A stretch of DNA of 60,000 nucleotides from Hydractinia symbiolongicarpus (GCF_029227915.1 NC_079879.1:7876001-7936000), one strand, 5' to 3'; positions 21,801 to 33,000 are shown, counted from the stretch's first letter. Notes: generated from the sequence alone by a model not told the origin. Translations and numbers: made by a program.

Positions 21801-22865
21801 ATAACTTGCATATAATGCACAATAAACAATTAATTCCAATTAATAGCATCACGTAAACGACGTTGAAAGTTAGAAACTCACTTGCTTTAACTTGATATAT
21901 TCCTAAAGATGTTTAAAGATGCTAAAGTGGTCTGATAAAGATGGTAGCCAAAGCAAAACTCCTTTTTAAGTGACCCGACCTCTCAATTTTACTTTTTTTA
22001 GTTTTACGATGTTTTCCTCTCAAGACCAACTCAAGAAAAATTTGCTATACCTGTTCTTCAAAAAAGGGGGTTTCGAACTATGTGATTTATCTTGTGCATT
22101 TCATCTGAGTCTTAATCTTTCTTCAAAAAAAATATATCATCGTTTTAACTGTATGCCACAACAGTATTCCTTTTTCTTTGACAAATTTTTCAGCATTAAA
22201 TAAGGTGAAACCTTAGACTGTCCTTAAATGTTTTTAAATTATCACCTCTTGAAACAGCTGAAAAGTCAAAATATCTCTAGTTGTTCTAATAATTTTCTTT
22301 TTAGATGGTATTTAACGTGAAAGATTTGGATAAAGATGTTCTGTGTATTTCTGTTTTTGACCGAGATTTCTTTTCTCCAAATGGTAAGACTGATTTTGCT
22401 AAAACAATTTTATCGGTTCACATTAAAAAGCTTCTGTTAATGGTTTAGAAGAAAAGTCTATTCCACTTCGGGTTTTTTTAATTAAAAGTTTCAGTAAAAA
22501 CGTTTAAACCCGTAGATAGCACAGATCCACCCACTGAGCGGCGAAAAGTTTTCACCGTGTAGTGTATGTTTTACAGTTTTTGACTATGTACACCATGTAC
22601 AGGTGTCTGTCATTCCAGAGTATATCGATCCCACACTCAATTTGCATCTCTACTCAACTCTTCGCAAGATTTATGCAGAGTATTCGTCCGTCAAAATTTA
22701 TAATCGAATCTCATTTTTTTAGATTTCCTTGGTCGCACTGAAGTTAGCATATCTTCATTACTTACTGAAGGTAAAGGCGCAATAACTAAGCGTTTATTAT
22801 TGCACGAAGTGGCCACGGGTGAAATTGTTGTTATGTTAGAACTTCAAAATGTTAAACTGCTGTAG
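2830..22865 (+). CDS. ITSN: Intersectin, long form (partial: N-terminus left of the window)
   Basis: Endocytic scaffold and Cdc42 guanine-nucleotide exchange factor linking clathrin/AP2 sites, dynamin and synaptojanin with actin. The window holds 38 exons, about 1773 residues, frame kept at every junction: 2830-3047, 3956-4053, 4152-4204, 4290-4401, 4879-5028, 5295-5435, 5592-5676, 5917-6056, 6767-6971, 7066-7697, 7850-8101, 8221-8323, 8408-8514, 8608-8751, 8858-9274, 9961-10122, 10789-10906, 11177-11361, 12154-12297, 12579-12732, 13389-13589, 15391-15452, 15767-15832, 16122-16228, 16669-16741, 16846-16953, 17244-17345, 18079-18162, 18495-18578, 18676-18747, 19001-19138, 19221-19269, 19778-19850, 20247-20329, 20823-20906, 21339-21433, 22305-22383, 22723-22865. 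Order is EH2, coiled coil, SH3A-E, DH, PH, C2, as in animal long intersectins. The first EH domain and linker are outside. Stop is TAG followed at once by TAA. Confidence 0.95.
3609..3888 (+). mobile_element. tRNA-derived SINE with (AAT)n tail, copy 1
   Basis: Lies in ITSN intron 3048-3955. The head has an A-box-like GTGGCCTTTGGTT and a B-box-like GGTTAGGTTC. The body (TCAACCCATGCCATGTGAGG) matches the copy at 11813-12075 in opposite orientation. It ends in about 23 AAT units (about 3818-3887), which read as a spurious poly-Asn ORF. No gene is encoded. Confidence 0.75.
6057..6766 (+). other. ITSN intron, no recognisable content
   Basis: A 710-bp AT-rich intron. I see no repeat, RNA or ORF with family features. 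Confidence 0.7.
8236..8312 (+). repeat. ITSN: Coding 21-bp tandem repeat in ITSN
   Basis: Three identical copies of a 21-bp unit plus most of a fourth encode KAAPERP repeats just before SH3A. The perfect copies imply recent expansion, so length is likely to vary between individuals. Confidence 0.9.
8408..8751 (+). other. ITSN: ITSN SH3A domain (two exons)
   Basis: Exons 8408-8514 and 8608-8751. The domain runs from [20 protein letters not shown] to [25 protein letters not shown]-like start, acidic RT loop, Trp and the P-x-N-Y end are present, so Pro-ligand binding is likely kept. In animals SH3A binds dynamin, synaptojanin and Sos. The next exon (8858-9274) is a Pro/Lys-rich linker. Confidence 0.9.
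9275..9960 (+). other. ITSN intron, no recognisable content
   Basis: A 686-bp AT-rich intron between the SH3A-B linker exon and SH3B. Nothing recognised. Confidence 0.7.
9961..10906 (+). other. ITSN: ITSN SH3B domain (two exons)
   Basis: Exons 9961-10122 and 10789-10906. Landmarks are [29 protein letters not shown] and [12 protein letters not shown], close to the known intersectin SH3B. The intron between them splits the domain after the WW segment. The second exon also carries the start of the SH3B-C linker. Confidence 0.9.
10123..10788 (+). other. ITSN intron splitting SH3B
   Basis: A 666-bp intron; no repeat or ORF that I can place. Confidence 0.7.
11177..11361 (+). other. ITSN: ITSN SH3C domain (one exon)
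   Basis: Complete domain on one exon: [40 protein letters not shown]. The ALYDY, WW and PxNY positions are all conserved. Confidence 0.92.
11416..11631 (+). mobile_element. 5'-truncated non-LTR retrotransposon (LINE) 3' end
   Basis: The reading frame gives [15 protein letters not shown], then [15 protein letters not shown] and a (GAT/ATG)-type tail. This matches the usual C-terminal end of many LINE reverse-transcriptase ORFs: GRPRKTW, a basic helix, AW-TD, then a Met-rich microsatellite tail. Only the last 70 or so codons are present, so it is a dead fragment in ITSN intron 11362-12153. Confidence 0.7.
11813..12075 (-). mobile_element. tRNA-derived SINE, copy 2
   Basis: Same family as 3609-3888 but on the minus strand. 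The head near 12075 has TGGCCTTGTGGTT (A box) and GGTTCGGTCC (B box). The tail near 11813 is a short (AAT)5 run. It keeps about 50 bp of 3' sequence that copy 1 lacks. Confidence 0.78.
12154..12732 (+). other. ITSN: ITSN SH3D domain (two exons)
   Basis: Exons 12154-12297 and 12579-12732. Landmarks are [29 protein letters not shown] and [12 protein letters not shown]. The start is less canonical (VTSKYTA in place of ALYDY), as in the SH3D of other animals. A linker with [11 protein letters not shown] follows. Confidence 0.9.
12944..13410 (+). repeat. Tandem duplication of about 245 bp covering the SH3E acceptor
   Basis: Unit 1 (about 12944-13189) and unit 2 (about 13190-13410) share the order CTAGTGCA, GAAGATAT, CACATTTCTTT, TTCTGGAAGG, TTAAATGTCATTTTTAGA and CAACAAGAAC. 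Each ends in the acceptor and first 30 bp or so of the SH3E exon; only unit 2 continues into the real exon. Confidence 0.8.
13141..13189 (+). pseudogene. Ghost copy of the SH3E exon start
   Basis: Carries the branch/acceptor sequence and DQQEQVLAI in the right frame, then runs into a TAG stop (ATATTATGCTACTAG). Splicing here would truncate intersectin before SH3E. Confidence 0.8.
13389..13589 (+). other. ITSN: ITSN SH3E domain (one exon)
   Basis: Complete domain: [40 protein letters not shown]. In long intersectins SH3E lies next to the DH domain and can autoinhibit it. A decayed tandem copy of the start of this exon lies just upstream at 13141-13189. Confidence 0.92.
13590..15390 (+). other. 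ITSN 1.8-kb intron with (AT)n and degenerate direct repeats
   Basis: Contains a TA microsatellite (about 14047-14073). From about 14670 to 14990 there are three loosely related units sharing CACAGAG, GGCTATTATTA, ACTAGTTGTT and TTTGCC.GTC. No gene seen. Confidence 0.6.
15391..18162 (+). other. ITSN: ITSN DH (RhoGEF) domain exons
   Basis: Exons 15391-15452, 15767-15832, 16122-16228, 16669-16741, 16846-16953, 17244-17345 and 18079-18162. They give the helical DH fold: [20 protein letters not shown] (CR1), [27 protein letters not shown] and the CR3 signature [17 protein letters not shown]. In intersectins this domain exchanges nucleotide on Cdc42. The key Leu and Arg positions of CR3 are present, so activity is likely kept. 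Confidence 0.93.
17346..18078 (+). other. ITSN intron with possible tRNA-SINE relic
   Basis: Around 17447-17530 is an A-box-like GCAGTGGTTAACACG followed by a weak B-box-like GGTTAAGGTGCGA. It could be an old SINE head; the remainder is unremarkable. Confidence 0.4.
18495..20329 (+). other. ITSN: ITSN PH domain exons
   Basis: Exons 18495-18578, 18676-18747, 19001-19138, 19221-19269, 19778-19850 and 20247-20329. The first is the DH-PH linker helix ([19 protein letters not shown]). The PH core follows with [43 protein letters not shown] and the C-terminal helix [18 protein letters not shown]. It binds phosphoinositides and supports DH activity in relatives. Confidence 0.92.
20966..21066 (+). 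repeat. Dispersed repeat (family GYGTTAACCC-TGGAAAAA)
   Basis: In ITSN intron 20907-21338. Starts TACTAGTCGTCAACCCGTGG and includes CAGACAGACGACAGGTATTA. Relatives are at 23489-23595, 34606-35228 and perhaps 50450-50700. Confidence 0.55.
21434..22304 (+). other. ITSN 0.87-kb intron inside the C2 domain
   Basis: AT-rich, with no recognisable element. The open frame at 21970-22203 has no family features. Confidence 0.65.
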
Positions 22866-22866
22866 T

Positions 22867-23045
22867 AACTCGTGTATATTTAGAATTAAATAAAGCTTCC
22901 ATTACACTTGGATTTAAGTCTGCATCTACAACTCGTGTATATTTAGAATTAAATAAAGCTTTCTTTACACTCGGATTTAAGTCCGCATCTACAACTCGTG
23001 TATTTAAATAAAGCTTTCTTTACACTCGGATTTAAGTCTGCATCT
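22867..23045 (+). repeat. Three tandem poly(A)-signal units after the ITSN stop
   Basis: Units 22867-22929 (63 bp), 22930-22992 (63 bp) and 22993-23045 (53 bp, a 10-bp deletion) are nearly identical. Each carries AATAAA: 22889-22894, 22952-22957 and 23007-23012. They begin 2 bp after the stop codon, so the 3' UTR is very short and has three alternative cleavage sites. Confidence 0.93.
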
Positions 23046-26000
23046 AATCTTGATTTTTTTCCAGAAAAGTTAGTTTATAGTATATATTAAAAAATATTTT
23101 TATTAATTTTTAATTTCTTTTCTGATTTTCGAAATAATAATTTTCGTGTTTTGAAAGATATATCAGTATAGTATGACTTAGCGAGGTATACTAGTTATTA
23201 GAGTATACAGATTTTTTGTACGGAAATATTTAGATATCACCTGAGCTAACAATCCACTTGATTTAGCTTTTAAATTTCACACAACACTTTTTCCATTATT
23301 CAAACACAATGAATTGAAAAAAAGGGAATGTCAATTTTCCTTTTGTGAGAGGTTTTTGTGATGATAAAAAGACACATTTATTGTGTTGATGTCAGCTTTA
23401 CTTAAAAAACATATCAAGCTCATAGAGAAAATGTCTCTTTAAAACTTAAGTCATCAGTTAAACATTTGCTGAATTCTGCTATTATATATAATTAGGCGTT
23501 AACCCCTGGAAAAAACCCACGTAAATTCGACCGCCGCTACTTGTAGCTGCCATATTTGACTCACAGTCGGAAGGTCGGGTATTTTTATAGAGATTTCCAA
23601 AATAATAATGATTACAACAATTTATTTATTATTTTTTTTTTTGCCTTAACACCTTTTTCCACTTTAGCTTCATAGTAACTTCATATATACTAATTCTGGT
23701 CGACTTCCAAATTTGCGATACTAAGCAATACGATTTCAATGTTATTTTTAATATAAATCAGTAACCATTGTTTTAATAATCTGTAGTATTTTTCATGTTG
23801 CACAAACAAGTCTTAGTGGTTAGCTACATTTCAGGACTCAACAGCAACAGTATTTCTGGTTCAACTTTTTTATGATTCTCAACTTATTTCATGTAGAATT
23901 ATGTCAGACTTATTTTTTCTGTACTCTACGGCGCGCCGAAAGGAACTTCATTACTACCGTCTTCATTATCATCCCATCTTGCTATTATAATTACTATCGC
24001 CAACGTCGCTGTAATTCTATTTTCCGATTATAAAACTTTTTTGCGCGCCATAGTACTGTTATGATGCGCGATAGTTCTGTTAAGTCATATTTTTACTGGA
24101 AACTTATAAAAGGTATGGTGTTGTAGCAATTTTTCTGATTAATTTTCAAACTGTATATTATATGACTTAAAATACTTTATTTTGAATCTGATTTCTATTA
24201 TTTATAATTATTACTTTTCCTTAAATTTAGCGGTATGTACATTTTATGAGAAAAAGGCATATATCACTGAAAAGAGAAAGCACGACTCCTTTCTTTATTT
24301 CCACATTTTGCTTGTTATGAATCAATCTTTGTGTGATGTAATAACATTGAAGCCTGGGAAAGAGGTTGATTTGGTAACGGTGACCACCCAAAAACCATGT
24401 CAAGTCCGTGACGACCCAAAAGCGTGATGTGATTTTTAAAACACATCACGTCCTATCAGACAAGACTATATAATGGCAGATACCACCCTTGACCAGAGAA
24501 ATTTTTATTGTGGATTTTTATAACATAGGTAGGATTTATGAATTCGTGTAACTTCCAGACTTATTTTGGTGGTCTTGGTGTATTTAACAGACCAGAATAA
24601 TTAAAAATCAACTGGCTATACCAGGGCTAACGATTGGTTTTGGCAATTGAAGGGCCAATATAAAGGCAAAGAAGGCCCGCCATTGTAGAATTTTAGAGAT
24701 GATTGTAGATGTAGACAATAGTTTTTTAAAGTTATGTAAGCTCTCTAAAAAAAGTAGAGAAGTCATGGTACTGGACGAGTTTAAACGAAAAATAGCAAAT
24801 GAACAAATTATATTTTATACTAAAAACCAGAAGTATGGTAAATATGGCGACATTAAAATTCTTCATTTTTAATAATTTAGCACCAACCTGGCCCCCAGTA
24901 CTTTTTTAGAAATGACATACGTACTGGTGTGAACAAAAGTATAGCGAAACCCAGTCCGGAAAAGTCGTGCATTTAAAAAAAAAGTAATTCACAAAACCAC
25001 TTGTCCTTGTAGAAATTCTTCTAATTTAAAAAAACCCGATCTAGAGTGTCCAAAGTCACTGGATTTTGATATATATAGTTTTTTAAAAATGGTAACCAGG
25101 ATGACACGCCCTGCGGGTCACACGTACCAAGGGTTTAGTAAAATAAAAAAAAATTTTGACAAAAAATGTTTTATGTAACAGTTGGGCGTGTCCACTATAA
25201 AAAAGTCATTCCTAAGGCCTAATATAAAATTGGACCTTTGGAATTGACGTCCATAATAGTAAGGTGTCCGCTAAAGGATGCCACGATGAGAAGGTTTCAC
25301 TGTATAGTTCTTCTTTCGCGGTCACCACATATCGGAAAACGAAAAAAAAAGCTCTGGGAATAGTCATTTTCAATATTGTGCCGGTCAGTTTTATTTCAAA
25401 TTGGATTAAATTAAAATTCGTCATTACCTCTGCTAATCAAAATGAATTAAATCTTTTGACCCTACACAGGATCTTTTTATCTTCCGGAACCTTGTAATTA
25501 AGCAAACAACGGCTTCTCCTTCTTAAACAGGCTATATATACGAAGTATCTTGTAAGCAACGTCAGGCTGAAAGCTTTCATAAAACAAAGCACTCTGATAG
25601 CAACAGACAGCCTGAAATCATAAAATAGAAAAAATGAGAAATAAAAGTCATAACAAAAAAAGAACAGTTTCTTTGCTCTAAGAGTCATATAAGTTTCATG
25701 TAAGGCAATGTTGATTAAAATGGCAAACCTTGTGCCCAGAGCTCTCAGATAAAACGTCGAAAGTAGTTACGAGAAATAAAAAAAAATATGCTTTTGTGTA
25801 CATGCACAACTGGCGTAAACTCAGGATAAAAGATTCGCACTTTAATCACAAAAACTATTTTCGGGATGTCGGGACTATACTGTAATTTCACCCGTCAAAG
25901 GCTTAAGAAAAACAAGTACATTTAAAACATGGATTGTTTCAATAAATCTATATTATTTACTATACAAAACAATTTGTTTATTTTACAGAAATAAATAAAT

Positions 26001-26568
26001 AATAGCCGACACCAAGCGTATCACAAACATAAACAATTGTACTACACAGAAATTAAATCTTCAACGGACAAGATGAAGTCAAACCCATCAACATGCTTAA
26101 TTTGTGTCTTTACAGAGACGATAAAATTTAAAAAAAGCCAAACGCATTCTATTTTATTTAAAATCGTGAGAGATAAACGGAAATACTACAAATATTACGT
26201 TTTTCTTACAAAAACAAAAAAAGAAAATTATTCTAATTTGGCAAAATGAGGGACAAAGTTAATTGCAACATATTATGTTCATATATATCACTTACAAAAA
26301 TATACCTTGATGATTTTTCATCCTCTGAAAATATATTTCTAACCCTTAAAATTTGTTCATCACAAAATTTTAGTCAACGTGATGTAAAAACTTCGAGGAT
26401 GTTACAACCAATAGCTTAAATTGCACATAAAATCGCGTCAATCCAATCCTCAAAGATTTCTTAAAACGATCATAGAACAAATTCGAAAACAAAGCAACTT
26501 TTGCCGCCTTTATTCAAAACAGGTTTTGCGGTAAAAATCAGCCAACCAGATTTAAATATTTACGATAT
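23046..26568. other. Intergenic region between convergent ITSN and tomosyn
   Basis: AT-rich, with no supported gene. A dispersed repeat lies at 23489-23595 (TTAGGCGTTAACCCCTGG ... TTTTTATAGAGATT). A small palindrome, CGTGATGTG/CACATCACG, is at 24423-24450. The open frame 24182-24427 has no recognisable domain. The tomosyn 3' UTR must end within the right part. Confidence 0.6.
23489..23595 (+). repeat. Dispersed repeat copy
   Basis: Short member of the family at 34606-35228: same start (GCGTTAACCC.TGGAAAAAA) and end (TATAGAGAT), with the middle missing. Confidence 0.5.
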
Positions 26569-26574
26569 TTTATT
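26569..26574 (-). promoter_or_regulatory. Candidate tomosyn poly(A) signal
   Basis: AATAAA on the minus strand, about 325 bases downstream of the stop codon. Another lies at 26509-26514. It is the first hexamer I found after the stop; use is unproven. Confidence 0.4.
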
Positions 26575-26898
26575 GAAGACCCGATTCGTTGGATCAGAGC
26601 ATGTGCGAATCAACATTTTGTGATGACAGATTGTCACATAATTATTAAAAGGAGAGCCCCGCTTCCAATATTGTTACCCAATAATCCGTAATCCTATATA
26701 TCACGTGGTCGGTCATGTGACACGAATATACTTTAAAAATGCAAATTCCATTCATGCATTCTAAATGTTACCCTTTATATTGTACACGTCGCGTCGTCGA
26801 TTTCGTTTTAAAAATATTAAGACGTTTCTTTCGATACGTTGCATAAAAAAGAACAGTCGTAAAGCGGGATTTCAAATACTGGCGTATGCTTAAGAATG

Positions 26899-27036
26899 TT
26901 ATAGCTGATACCATTTCTTTCGTTGGTACTTGTCAGCTAAGGCTTTGGCGGCGGAAGAGAAGTTATGCGCTCTTGCGTTCATTTCTTCAGTTCGGTCTTG
27001 CAGCGCACTAAGTTTCTCACCACGCTCAATTAATAA
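26899..27036 (-). other. STXBP5: Tomosyn C-terminal R-SNARE-like motif exon
   Basis: The last exon encodes LLIERGEKLSALQDRTEEMN, then ARAHNFSSAAKALADKYQ and KKWYQL. The Arg of LQDRTEE (residue 1100) is in the zero-layer position of R-SNAREs. No membrane anchor follows, as expected for tomosyn, which unlike VAMP is soluble. Confidence 0.96.
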
Positions 27037-30000
27037 CTACAAACAAAAAACACAAGTATAACGATCGCAGCTAGAAAAACAAACTGTATTTTAGAAATGT
27101 TAATCCATGTATTTGTATCCTTTTTTAATAACCTGAATCTCTCAAAACTAGAAACCCCTTAAGGATTCTAATAGGTAACAGTACCAAGAGGAATTAAGGT
27201 TATTCTTTTCCTACCGATATATTCAAAAGTCAATATATAATACATTTATTTATTTATTCATTCAGGCGCGGATTTAGACTAGGTCAACCCTATCACGCGA
27301 CCTAGTAAAAAATGCCGAGGATCGAAATGGAATTCTGTCAAATTTAGCCGGAATCTGAAGATCGAAATATTCCGCCTTGTTTTTGCTGTACTGCACGGTC
27401 AAAGTAAAACATTAACTTGACACTATGGCTCATAACCTCAGAGGGTCCATAACGTTGCTTAAAATATTTTTTCTCATGAGTTAAAATTTTTATTCTCTTG
27501 AAGTTACATTGGTTATACCTCCGCAACGCTTATTTAAGAGAGCGCGCAGAAAATAGTATGTACGGCAAACTTTTTAATACAAACATTTTTTGGGAAAAAA
27601 CAGTAAAAATGGTAGCCTTACCATTTTTGCTTTGTTGATAGGATCTGCAGCTCTATCCGCTTGATTGCGTAAAGACTCGATACCAGACCCTGGGACATAC
27701 TCTGCAACTTTTCGGACTTTTCCACTTTTTGGACCAACTACAATAAAACGTAAGTTTCTTTCATTTACGACCTACATTTATTAATGCACCTTTTTGATTC
27801 CACAAAATTATAGGAACGTTACTTTCGAGAAAAGAAAAGCAACTAACTTTATTGGTTGAAAACCAGAGGTAGGTTAGACCACTGAATAAGAGTTTCTTAT
27901 AAAGTTTGCTACTCAAGCCTTTTAACAAAGAACATTACAAAAGTTGGAAAAATTTAGAAGACTTACATAATTCTTCTCTATCCAGTGCTGATGGTGCGCT
28001 TGTGAAGAAACTTTCAAAAAATCCTCTTGCTTTTGGTTCTGGCAGAGGGCGCATCGTAAACAAACATCCATGATCTTGCACAAAACTTTCCCTGAAGACA
28101 ACACAGACATTTGCACCCTTATCTTCGAATGTTTTAAACAAGCAGAAAACCATAACAGCTATCAAACATTGTGCAGATTAATGGTTTAATTATACAAACA
28201 AGTTATACGCACAAAGATCAGAGATAGTTAAAAACAAGTCTCTTACTCCTTTTGTTTTGTAAATGCAATTCTTTGAATTTCTGTTGGTGACGCTAAGAAA
28301 ACAGCCTCTCCTCCTTTGCCCATGGTAAAGGTACGAATCATTCTAAAAAACATGAAGTTGAGCCGGTTAAAATTTTGTTTGCATAAGATGCACGATATAG
28401 GGTTGAGAATCTTGGGGCAAGGAAGAACATGAAAAGTAAATATGCATATTAACACGGCTCTTATTGGATAGCATTCCCTTTGGTATAAATTACGGTAAGA
28501 CTCTACGAATGTCAAAAAAACTTCGGTAAAGTTAAGTATCATTTACACTAAACCCTGTGACCTGTTGATGAGAAGAAAATTATATTATATACCTGTAATC
28601 AGCTAAAGATACACCACATTCCACGTCCAACAACGATCTCAGTCCGGGTAAACTATATATTTTAAAATAACCATCCGTGGTCAAACAGCCGATGCAATTA
28701 CCTCCTAAAAATATCCAACATTTTTTAATTCATACTAATGTGTATTGTTTAACAACAAAATGCATGAAGTAAAATCATCAGAAGTTCATACCATCAATAT
28801 TCATTGATTCTGCCCTTACTATGTATGACGAAGCTGACACCGGCTCAACAGACGCAAACGTTTTAAATGACGGTAACGATTTTACCCTGATGTCTTTTTC
28901 TGTTGTTATGGCGACAAAACTTCTCACAGTCGATTCAGTATTGATAGTTTGAATGTTCATGCGTTTTACGTTAGGATTAGCGCTTTCATTGTTGCGCCAA
29001 AATTCAAATGGTTGAACGCAGATGTTTCCAGATTTATCCAGGTGTGTTACATCGAGCACACAATGCCGTTGGTCCAACAATGTGCCTTAAAAAAAATTTT
29101 AGTAATAGACTATCTTACACAACACTCACCGGCATTTTTTATAAGAAATTTGTTGAAACTTTAGGCAAAATTAAAAAGCTAACAAAAAGCAAAAGCTTCA
29201 TGAGAACTGAAGTATATGCCCATTTATCCACACACGTTTGTTTTCTCAATTAACGTTGAGATATAAGAAACACGTTGCGAAATTTGTGTAATTAAAAGAA
29301 TAAGAGTGTAATTTGTTGTTGAATTTGTTGTTCTTTCTCCCCTATAACATGACAAACCTGTACAGAGCGCGAGAACAGGTTGCAGTGATCTCTGTTCTCC
29401 CACTGATGGCACGCTTAAAGCAAGGACTGCTGTTGAACCTAAACTTGTACCAACCCAAAGTGATGGACACACCAGGTTGCCTAAAAAAGAGAGCTATGCT
29501 ATATGTATGTCGTATGATTCCGAAGTGTTGGCGTAATCTGACTTGCTCGTTAATGTATCCGAGGAGTAACGAGCACTAACTGTAAGAAAGGCGAGGCAAC
29601 ACATCTACCTCGTTTATTTCAGAAGGAAATGAAGACAAAATTAAAAGAAGAAAACAATTTAGTAATTACCTCCTTTTCGTGTATACGAGTAAGCAAATGT
29701 GAGTGCGTGTATTGAACCAGCAGTGGGCTCCCCTATTCGATCTTTACCAACCACCGCACCGTCTTCTTTATCTTTAAAACCGTTCAGACTGGACATACTA
29801 TTCACAGAATGTTTTTTACTAACTTTTTCGTGCGAGTGTTCAAGATTGATGCTTACCACACGAGAGACTCTCTCTTTGCGCTTTTCCATGTCTTTGGATT
29901 TTTTCTCGAAAGTCGGGCAACTACTGAATGTTTCATTGGGAGTCAACGGTGGAGAAATAGGGTTGCTTCTACTGTTAGAGATGGACTGGTTGTTAGGTGT

Positions 30001-33000
30001 TTGTGAATAGTCTGTCCATTCACCAGCGACTAAACAAAAAAATGAAACTTTAAAGAAATGTTTGACATGACATTTATATCTTCATTTAATTATTCAATTC
30101 ACTAAAATGGCGCTTGGGATAACGTGGTTTGTAAAAATAAATAAGCACACACATTGCAAGAAAACAAAATTAAAGAGAGCTGGCCACAATATATTTAGGT
30201 CAACTTTCATTTTAAAACGTGTAAACAACTCTCTACAGGATTGTTAGTAAGATTTTGGAAGGATTTTATGCACGTTAATGTTTAAAAATGTTCCTGGTAT
30301 TAGAAATCTTCTGAAACCACACAATATTTACAGTATGAGAGAAATGCACGTTTGACTGGTTATTTTCTTTGAGCCTCAAATATTTTTTTTTACAACAACG
30401 AACAACACTTGATTCAAAAACACTGCATGGTGCATTATTTAACAAAAACTCGCAACCTACATGCGTTTACTGAACAACACTACATCAAAAACACTACATG
30501 GGGCATTATGTAAGACTGGCAAGCCACGTACATGTATGATACACAGAGTGCAGGGTGTCAGTTGATAAAGTGATTTTCAAAACTCACCTCCAAGCTCATA
30601 ACTCATCAATACCATTACTGTACACTTTTGTACATAATCGACAACAGCCACGCCAAGTGTGTTTCCAAACGCCACTCTGTGTAAAGAAAGAGAAGGTCAG
30701 TAAGCATTAAACCATTTTTTAACTCCCTACCAAATATACAGCAAGATTGATCGTATTATATACTAATTATATACGATCCATATTTTCATAATTATTATTT
30801 CTTATGTCCGAAGAATATTTCACCAAAAACAATACTTCATTAACAAGAATGATTTACTTTCTTCTAAAAAAATGTAAAATCAAACTTCCAAGTAAGACAC
30901 TTACAAACTGTAGGCTGAGCTCACAGATATTGTTGTCACATTTGGCATGGGTTCAGGTGCCACCTGCTGGCATATAAGACTGGGCTGGAATCCAGCAGGC
31001 CATTTGACTGCACCATTTCGAATTGGCGGGTGATGTACCAGAGAGATAGAAGCTGAGGAAAGTCTATTCGGAGTGTTTGATCTAGTTTCATTAGTATCCG
31101 GAATAAGATCAGTCATGGAGTAATCAGCCGAAGTCGGACTTTCGTTGCATTCTTGGCCGATTTCAACACAGAAATTTACATCAATTTTCTGAAAACATAC
31201 AAAATAAGCAGGTAAAATTGCTGTAAACTATTACTGTAAAAAAAATGCTCAGAAATCCGCCATAGATGTGGAAATTAATGACCAAATAAAAACTTACAGG
31301 AGTTTCAATTATGTCGTCCTTTGTAGAAAACGTGAAGACAGCAACAAAATAACTCTGACAGGCAACCGTCAGCACTCTACCATAGGGACAAAAGCTTATA
31401 TGTTGTACAGCAAAAGGGTCATCGAAGTGTTCCACGCTAGATGCTTTGCTGACGTTACTTGTCGTACTCGATTGACGACTGATATGACGTTCAAATAATC
31501 GCGCCACAGATACTTTATGGCAAAGTATTAACATATCTAAAAACAGTTCAGCATTTATGTTAAAGATTAGGAGATTGCAGATTTTTTAGCATAGTGTACT
31601 TCACCGCACTTGTCCCTTCCTTAATGGCAGCACCTCACCTCCCAAACGAAAATCAAAAAGCGAATTCGCCATCGAATTCGCCGTTCAATTCGCTTCGTGA
31701 AATTCCCCCTTTAAAGGGTTTTATATTTTGCACTTTTTTTAAAAAAAAGAAATTTAGACCTAGGATACTATCAGGGTATTGCTTCACTTTGTTTTGTATT
31801 TTTACATATTTTTCACCAAGAACTACTAACTGATTTTCTATTAAAAACAAAACAACAAGTTCTATTATTTTTCTCTCAAACTGAACTTACTTGAGGTAGC
31901 ATCCCAAAATTTTACTGATCCATCCACATGACTAAAAACAAAACAAAAAAAATAACATGACATTTCTTAAATTAAATTAAATTAAAGAAAAAATTTAGTT
32001 TTGTAATCATCAGGATTATGAAATATTTTCTATCACATTAAATGAGACGACACTTAACACATAAAAAATCAAGTGTACAGTTTACCCAGTAATTATAATA
32101 GTAGGATCTTGATTGACTTCACCGTCTTGGCCTCCACTGAGTGGCCATATCTATAAATAAAAAGAAACAAATAAACAAGTTACATAGTTCATATAGGGTT
32201 TGTGAGACTGAACATAAAAGATCAAGCTTAATAATCACCCTTAAAAAGGTTAATAACATATTCAGTGAGGGAGGGAGGAGGGAGGGAGAAGGGGAGGAGA
32301 GATTAAAAAAACGCTTCATGCAACCATTTTCAAAGACAAGAAACAGGTATTAAAATAAAAGAAATCAAAAACAAAACAAAACAATAAATGAAAACACCTA
32401 CTCTACTAGATTTGTTTGCACCCGTTTTATGTTGAGGCGTTTGTAAGCTATGAAAAGCTGCAAGCAATGTGTTGGGACACTCTGGGAAAAACTGTACGCA
32501 TGTTATTGGTGACTCATGTATATCAAACCTGTATGGCATTTGAAACCACGGCAAACTAAAAAGATGAATAAACATTGCAGTTGAATTGATAGCAAATGAA
32601 TATATAATATAAATTTGTTGTGCTGTACAAACCTAGGGGCTAGAGGACCAAGTAAATCAAATACAACAATTTCATTACGTAACAGGACAAACAATGCTTG
32701 AGGTTCTGGATATTCTACAAAAAACAAAAATAGGATTCAAAACAATATTTTCTAATGCCTTATTTCAATTCTAAAACAGAGTGGATAATCGTGATGTCTG
32801 AAAATCTTATCTGAAATGGATCAGGATCAGTTTATAGTTAGCTTTAAACAGCTTAGAAACTGCTTTAATGTGCTGTTTACATGGAAGATTACCCGTGTCC
32901 GAGTGAAGTGAAATCTCAAGCCAAAGTAAATTTCTGTCATGTTTAAATGAGGTTTTACTATTTCCAAAGTAAAGTAAAAATTGTAGCCATGACACCAAGA

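Larger units (their letters stand above)
20823..22865 (+). other. ITSN: ITSN C2 domain exons and stop
   Basis: Exons 20823-20906, 21339-21433, 22305-22383 and 22723-22865. Landmarks are [57 protein letters not shown] and a C-terminal [18 protein letters not shown]. Several calcium-loop aspartates are kept. The protein ends at VKLL with TAG at 22863-22865. Confidence 0.93.

Noticed and set aside
24182-24427. 81-aa ORF in the ITSN-tomosyn spacer
   Set aside because: No recognisable domain, no splice context, AT-rich random-looking composition in the first half.
29699-30010. 103-aa plus-strand ORF
   Set aside because: Antisense shadow of tomosyn exon 18 (29670-30029).
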